In this document: positions 60,334-64,000 of the stretch, piece by piece
Layout: each line of letters opens with the position of its first letter
Position numbering within the stretch: the first letter of the stretch is position 1
NCBI GenBank assembly: GCA_041397305.1
Contig: JAWKWX010000008.1
Coordinates: forward strand, 62,001 to 126,000
DNA: 64,000 bases
Direction: 5' to 3'
DNA from: TMP-24 sp041397305
GTDB taxonomy: Bacteria > Pseudomonadota > Alphaproteobacteria > Rhodobacterales > Rhodobacteraceae
Position numbers and translations under genes: made by a program
The notes under the pieces: model-generated
The model's input: the letters and a program-made list of their open reading frames with translations, nothing else
The model's database searches: none
What the model was told of the DNA's origin: nothing

Positions 60334-62586
60334 TCAGCTCTTCCGCCTGGCCTTGATCGCCGCCAGCACCTTCGGCGGCGACATCGGCAGGCTGCGGAGC
60401 CGTGCGCCGGTCGCCTCGGCAATGGCGGCGGCAAGGGCGGGCAGGGGCGGCGTGATGCCGGTTTCGCCGACGCCGCGCACGCCGTAGGGATGGCCGGGGT
60501 TCGGCACTTCGACGATCACCGTGTCGATCATCGGCAGGTCCGAGGCGACGGGAATGCGGTAGTCGAGGAAGACGGTATTCTGGAGCCGCCCGTCGGCGCC
60601 ATAGACATATTCCTCGTTCAGGGCCCAGCCGATGCCCTGCGCGGCACCGCCCTGATACTGGCCCTCGACATAGGCCGGGTGAATCGCGGTGCCCGCATCC
60701 TGCACCACGAGATAGCGCAGAACCGTGGTGCGGCCGGTGTCGGGATCGACCTCGACATCGACGACATGGGTGCCAAAGCTTGCCCCCACGCCGCCCGCGT
60801 TGGTTTCGTGATGGCCCGAGATCGGGCCGCCGGTCGAGCCCATCTTGGCGCCGATCTCGGCGATGGTCATGGGCGGGAACTTGCCCGCATTCGGTCCGGC
60901 GGGCTGGGCCGCGCCGTCCTTCCATTCGACCGCGTCGGGCTCGATCCCCCAGTCCGCCGCCGCCCGGCGGCACATCTCGGCGATCGCCTGCCGCGCGGCC
61001 TCGACCGCGGCCTTGCCGCTGGCGAAGGTTGCGCGGCTGCCATGCGTCGGTTCATTGACGCCAAGCGCGCCGGTCTCGACCACGTTCACCCGGACATTTT
61101 CATAGGCAATCCCGAGCGTCTCCGCCGTCATCAGCGCGATGGAGGCGCGGCTGCCGCCGATGTCGGGCGTGCCGATCGAGACCTGGACCGTCCCGTCCTC
61201 GCCGATGGCGAGGCTGACCGAGGTTTCGCCGCCATGGTTGAACCAGAAGCCAGAGGCGACACCGCGCCCCTGGTTCGGGCCGAGCTTGACGGTATAGTTC
61301 GGATGGGCTTTCGCCGCTTCCAGCGTTTCGACCAGGCCGATGCGGTTGTAGACCGGGCCGTAGCTCGACTTGGTGCCTTCCTTCGCGGCGTTCTTCAGCC
61401 GGACGTCGATCGGGTCGAGGCCAAGCTCGCGGCACATCTCGTCCATCAGGCTTTCGACGGCAAAGGCCGCCATGGGCGAACCCGGCGCGCGATAGGCGGC
61501 CGCCTTCGGGCGGTTCGCCAGCACCTCGACGGCTTCGTGCTTCAGCGCCGGGATGTCATAGCAGGCGAAGGCGCAGGGCAGGGCCTCGCCGATCGGCGAC
61601 ATGCCGACGAAGGCGCCGCCCTGCATGCGGAACATCACCTGACCGGCGGTCACGGTGCCGTCCTTCTTCATGCCGATCTTCACATTCATCGAGGCCGAGG
61701 CCGTCGGTCCGGTGGCGCGCAGCACCTCGGCGCGCGACATCACCAGCTTCACCGGACGCCCGCCGGCCTTTTTCGACAAGGCAAGCGTGAGCGGTTCCAT
61801 GAAGATCGTGGTCTTGCCACCGAAACCGCCGCCGATCTCGGACGGCGTGACACGCAGGTTCGCGGCATCGATCCCCAGAACGGCGGCGCACATGCGGCGG
61901 ATGTACCAGTGACCCTGGGTGCAGACCCACATTTCGCCGCGTCCATCCTCGCCCATCTGGCCGACACAGGCATGGGGTTCGATATAGCCCTGGTGTGTGG
62001 CCTCGGTGCGATAGGTTCCCTCGCGCACGATATCGGCCGCGGCAAAGCCCGCCTCCACATCGCCATGACCGAATTCCATGTGGCGCACCACATTCGGGTG
62101 CATGCCTTCGGGCACGGAATAGTCGGCCGCCCCGTCGCGGATCACCGGCGCGCCGGGCTTCATCGCCTCGTCGACATCGGTGACATGGGGCAGGACTTCA
62201 TATTCCACCTCGATCAGGCGCGCGGCATCCTGCGCCAGAAGCGCCGAGGTCGCGGCGACGGCGGCAACCGCATGGCCGTCGTAAAGCGCCTTGTCACCGG
62301 CCAGCGTGTTTTCCTGAAGGTTCAGGTCCTCGCCCTCCAGCCCCGTCGGCAGGTCCGCACGGGTCACCACCGCCTTGACGCCATCAAGCGCCAGCGCCCG
62401 GGTGGCGTCGATCCGCTTGATCCTTGCATGTGCATGGGGCGACCGCACGACCGCCGCCCAGAGCATGCCGGGCAGCGAGAAATCCGCGCCATAGCGCGCG
62501 CGGCCGGTGACCTTGTCGAGCCCGTCGGGCCGGTTCGGACGGGTGCCGACCAGCCGGTAGCCCTTGGTGATCTCGTCTTTCGCCAT
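60334..62586 (-). CDS. molybdenum hydroxylase large subunit (xanthine dehydrogenase family)
   Basis: This 750-residue protein binds molybdopterin cytosine dinucleotide and catalyses hydroxylation of an unknown substrate. Key regions are ARYGADFSLPGMLWAAVVRSPHAHA near the N-terminus, EIGGGFGGKTTIFMEPL, AAYRAPGSPMAAFAVESLMDEM (the active-site loop), and the C-terminal GVRGVGETGITPPLPALAAAI with the catalytic Glu. The loop lacks the CSFR sequence of form I carbon monoxide dehydrogenase, so CO oxidation is unlikely. It overlaps the 2Fe-2S subunit gene by one base and the MoaD-like gene follows directly. Confidence 0.92.
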   Translation of the reverse strand: MAKDEITKGYRLVGTRPNRPDGLDKVTGRARYGADFSLPGMLWAAVVRSPHAHARIKRIDATRALALDGVKAVVTRADLPTGLEGEDLNLQENTLAGDKALYDGHAVAAVAATSALLAQDAARLIEVEYEVLPHVTDVDEAMKPGAPVIRDGAADYSVPEGMHPNVVRHMEFGHGDVEAGFAAADIVREGTYRTEATHQGYIEPHACVGQMGEDGRGEMWVCTQGHWYIRRMCAAVLGIDAANLRVTPSEIGGGFGGKTTIFMEPLTLALSKKAGGRPVKLVMSRAEVLRATGPTASASMNVKIGMKKDGTVTAGQVMFRMQGGAFVGMSPIGEALPCAFACYDIPALKHEAVEVLANRPKAAAYRAPGSPMAAFAVESLMDEMCRELGLDPIDVRLKNAAKEGTKSSYGPVYNRIGLVETLEAAKAHPNYTVKLGPNQGRGVASGFWFNHGGETSVSLAIGEDGTVQVSIGTPDIGGSRASIALMTAETLGIAYENVRVNVVETGALGVNEPTHGSRATFASGKAAVEAARQAIAEMCRRAAADWGIEPDAVEWKDGAAQPAGPNAGKFPPMTIAEIGAKMGSTGGPISGHHETNAGGVGASFGTHVVDVEVDPDTGRTTVLRYLVVQDAGTAIHPAYVEGQYQGGAAQGIGWALNEEYVYGADGRLQNTVFLDYRIPVASDLPMIDTVIVEVPNPGHPYGVRGVGETGITPPLPALAAAIAEATGARLRSLPMSPPKVLAAIKARRKS

Positions 62587-63071
62587 CAGGCCGCCCCCCT
62601 CATTTCCGCTGCCGCGTCCTGCACGGCGCGGACGATCTTGTCATAGCCGGTGCAGCGACAGAGGTTGCCTGCAAGCCAGAACCGGATTTCGCTTTCGCTC
62701 GGGTCCGGGCTCGTCTCCAGAAGCGACTTCGCCGCCACGAGGATGCCCGGTGTGCAGAAGCCGCATTGCAGCGCCGCATGTTCGATGAACTTGCGCTGCA
62801 AGGGGTGAAGTTCGCCCTCGCCCTCGCGCGCCATGCCTTCGATGGTTTCGATCCGCTTGCCTTCGGCCTCGACCCCGAGGACGAGGCAGGAACAGACGAG
62901 CGTGCCGTCCACCGTGACCGAACAGGCGCCGCAGTCGCCGGTGCCGCAGCCTTCCTTGGTGCCCGTCAGGTCGAGGTGGTTCCTCAGGCAGTCGAGAAGC
63001 GTCTCGCGCGGGTCGGCGAGAAACTCCGCCCGGTCGCCATTGACGGTGGTGGTGACATGTACCTTCTTCAT
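62586..63071 (-). CDS. 2Fe-2S subunit of the molybdenum hydroxylase
   Basis: This 161-residue protein has two iron-sulfur clusters: a plant-type one in CGTGDCGACSVTVDGTLVCSC and a second in the C-terminal domain with CGFCTPGILV and NLCRCTGYDKIV. It passes electrons between the molybdenum and FAD subunits. It overlaps the FAD subunit gene by 4 bases (ATGA) and the large subunit by one base. Length and all eight Cys positions look complete. Confidence 0.97.
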   Translation of the reverse strand: MKKVHVTTTVNGDRAEFLADPRETLLDCLRNHLDLTGTKEGCGTGDCGACSVTVDGTLVCSCLVLGVEAEGKRIETIEGMAREGEGELHPLQRKFIEHAALQCGFCTPGILVAAKSLLETSPDPSESEIRFWLAGNLCRCTGYDKIVRAVQDAAAEMRGAA

Positions 63072-63934
63072 TTGCCCGTTCCTTTCGCCCGGTCATAGGC
63101 GATCTTTGCCGCGCGCCGCGCGAGAACCCCCACTACGTCGACGCGGAATTCGACCGTGCCGCGCTTGTCCGAAATTGGTTTTGCCGCCCCGCTGGCCGCT
63201 GCCGCCAGCCGGTCAAGTGCCGCCTCGTCGAGCGTGCTGCCGACGATCGCGTCCGCCGCTTCCGCGACCAGAAGCACGGTCGGGGCCACCGCCCCGAGCG
63301 CCACGCGCGCCTGTCCGATCCGGTCGCCGTCGAGTGTGAGGTTCACCGCGGCGCCCACCACCGCGATATCCATCTCGGTCCGGGGAATGAAGCGCAGATA
63401 GGCATCGCCGCCGCGCGGCCCGCGCGGCGGCAGGGTGACGGCGGAAATCAGCTCGCCCTTCGTCAGCGCCGTGCGCCCCGGCCCGGTCGGGATCGCCTCG
63501 ACCGGCATTTCGCGGCTGCCGTCCGGCCCGGTGACCGTCACCGTCGCCCCGGCCGCGACCAGCCCCGGCACGCTGTCGGCGGCGGGAGAGCCGTTGCAGA
63601 GATTGCCCACCAAGGTCGCGCGGCCCTGCACCTGGGTGGAGCCCACGAGGTTCATCCCCTCGACCACGCCCGGCCAGTCACGGCAGAGCGCTTCATGCGC
63701 GCCGAGCACGCGGCCGGGGACCGCCACGCCGATGCGCCAGCCGCCGTCCGCCGTGCGCGAAATGTCGAAGACGCCCGGGATATGCTTGAGATCGATCAGA
63801 TCGTCGGGCTGCACCATGCCTGCGCGCATCTGGACCAGCACATCGGTGCCGCCGGCCAGATAGCGCAAGAGACCCCCCGATGCGGCGGCGAGGCGCGAGG
63901 CCTCCTGAAAACTGGTGGGCGTGTGGTAGCGCAT
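63068..63934 (-). CDS. FAD-binding subunit of the molybdenum hydroxylase
   Basis: This 288-residue protein binds FAD: RYLAGGTDVLVQMRAG near residues 25-40 and NLCNGSPAADSVPGLVAAGA at the second FAD motif, followed by the CO dehydrogenase flavoprotein C-terminal domain. Early VQMRAGMVQPDDLIDLKHIPG and RFIPRTEMDIAVVGAAVNL fit the CoxM/XdhA-M group. AGGAGG precedes the ATG at 63934. It is the first gene of the four-gene unit M, S, L, MoaD-like. The bases 63935-64000 hold its upstream region only. Confidence 0.95.
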   Translation of the reverse strand: MRYHTPTSFQEASRLAAASGGLLRYLAGGTDVLVQMRAGMVQPDDLIDLKHIPGVFDISRTADGGWRIGVAVPGRVLGAHEALCRDWPGVVEGMNLVGSTQVQGRATLVGNLCNGSPAADSVPGLVAAGATVTVTGPDGSREMPVEAIPTGPGRTALTKGELISAVTLPPRGPRGGDAYLRFIPRTEMDIAVVGAAVNLTLDGDRIGQARVALGAVAPTVLLVAEAADAIVGSTLDEAALDRLAAAASGAAKPISDKRGTVEFRVDVVGVLARRAAKIAYDRAKGTGK

Positions 63935-64000
63935 GCTGCCTCCTGATCGGGGTGGCGGTCTGAATGTCTGGTTGTCCCGCGACGAACTGGCTGCGGGACC

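Noticed and set aside
60334..62586. Form I carbon monoxide dehydrogenase large subunit
   Set aside because: The active-site loop reads AAYRAPGSPM and lacks the CSFR signature.

Overview
The window looks like chromosome of an alphaproteobacterium of the Rhodobacter/Paracoccus group (Rhodobacterales). The evidence is high GC with strong GC3, the cluster of AI-2E-type permease, hdaA, ppk and ppx, a short ProS, an Irr-type (ICE) operator in front of katG, a CtrA-type box, a VPLPA-CTERM protein and a hairpin repeat of the kind common between genes in this group. Genes are dense on both strands and many overlap by 1-8 bases. No CRISPR array, complete insertion sequence or intact prophage was seen.

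Layout. 1-5300: the end of a secreted protein gene, an endonuclease/exonuclease/phosphatase-fold protein, a DUF2238-like membrane protein, SelO and Ppx. 5310-9302: ppk, hdaA and an AI-2E-type permease, all leftward. 9527-10985: PepSY protein, cytochrome b561-like protein and a membrane-anchored LuxR-type regulator. 11071-14948: proS, lolC/E, lolD and a cytochrome c lipoprotein gene split by a frameshift. 15569-20313: a coupled leftward sugar operon (uxs, galE, GT2 synthase, GH26-like hydrolase), next to a VPLPA-CTERM surface protein. 21611-28007: cysK, an MscS-family channel, AlaX and kup.

28070-32467: tRNA-Ser and tRNA-Asn, with their 3' ends facing each other, enclose 4.2 kb of atypical, locally AT-richer DNA. 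It holds a two-gene unit: a phage MuF-like domain fused to a GH19 lysozyme/chitinase domain, overlapped by a small secreted protein. A full CtrA-type box lies just upstream. It also holds a phosphoesterase and a recombinase-like fragment. This is the most unusual part of the window.

32549-44080: MBL hydrolase, EnvZ-like kinase, katG, aquaporin, lipA, TfoX-C protein, DUF4202 protein, EamA transporter, META protein and CpdB. 44233-45512: rpsF-rpsR-rplI. 45652-51487: HxlR regulator divergent from an acyl-CoA dehydrogenase, a GNAT protein, a cytochrome b561-YceI fusion, and fabD-fabG without acpP. 51555-54365: a large mosaic secreted protein (two copies of one domain, a DUF4344 metallopeptidase and a rhodanese-like domain). 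54376-59836: cyanophycinase, cyanophycin synthetase and a second Mur-ligase-like protein, i.e. a nitrogen-storage operon. 60087-63934: a three-subunit molybdenum hydroxylase with a MoaD/ThiS-like partner.

All functional calls come from reading translated sequence and recalling family motifs; no database search was run.
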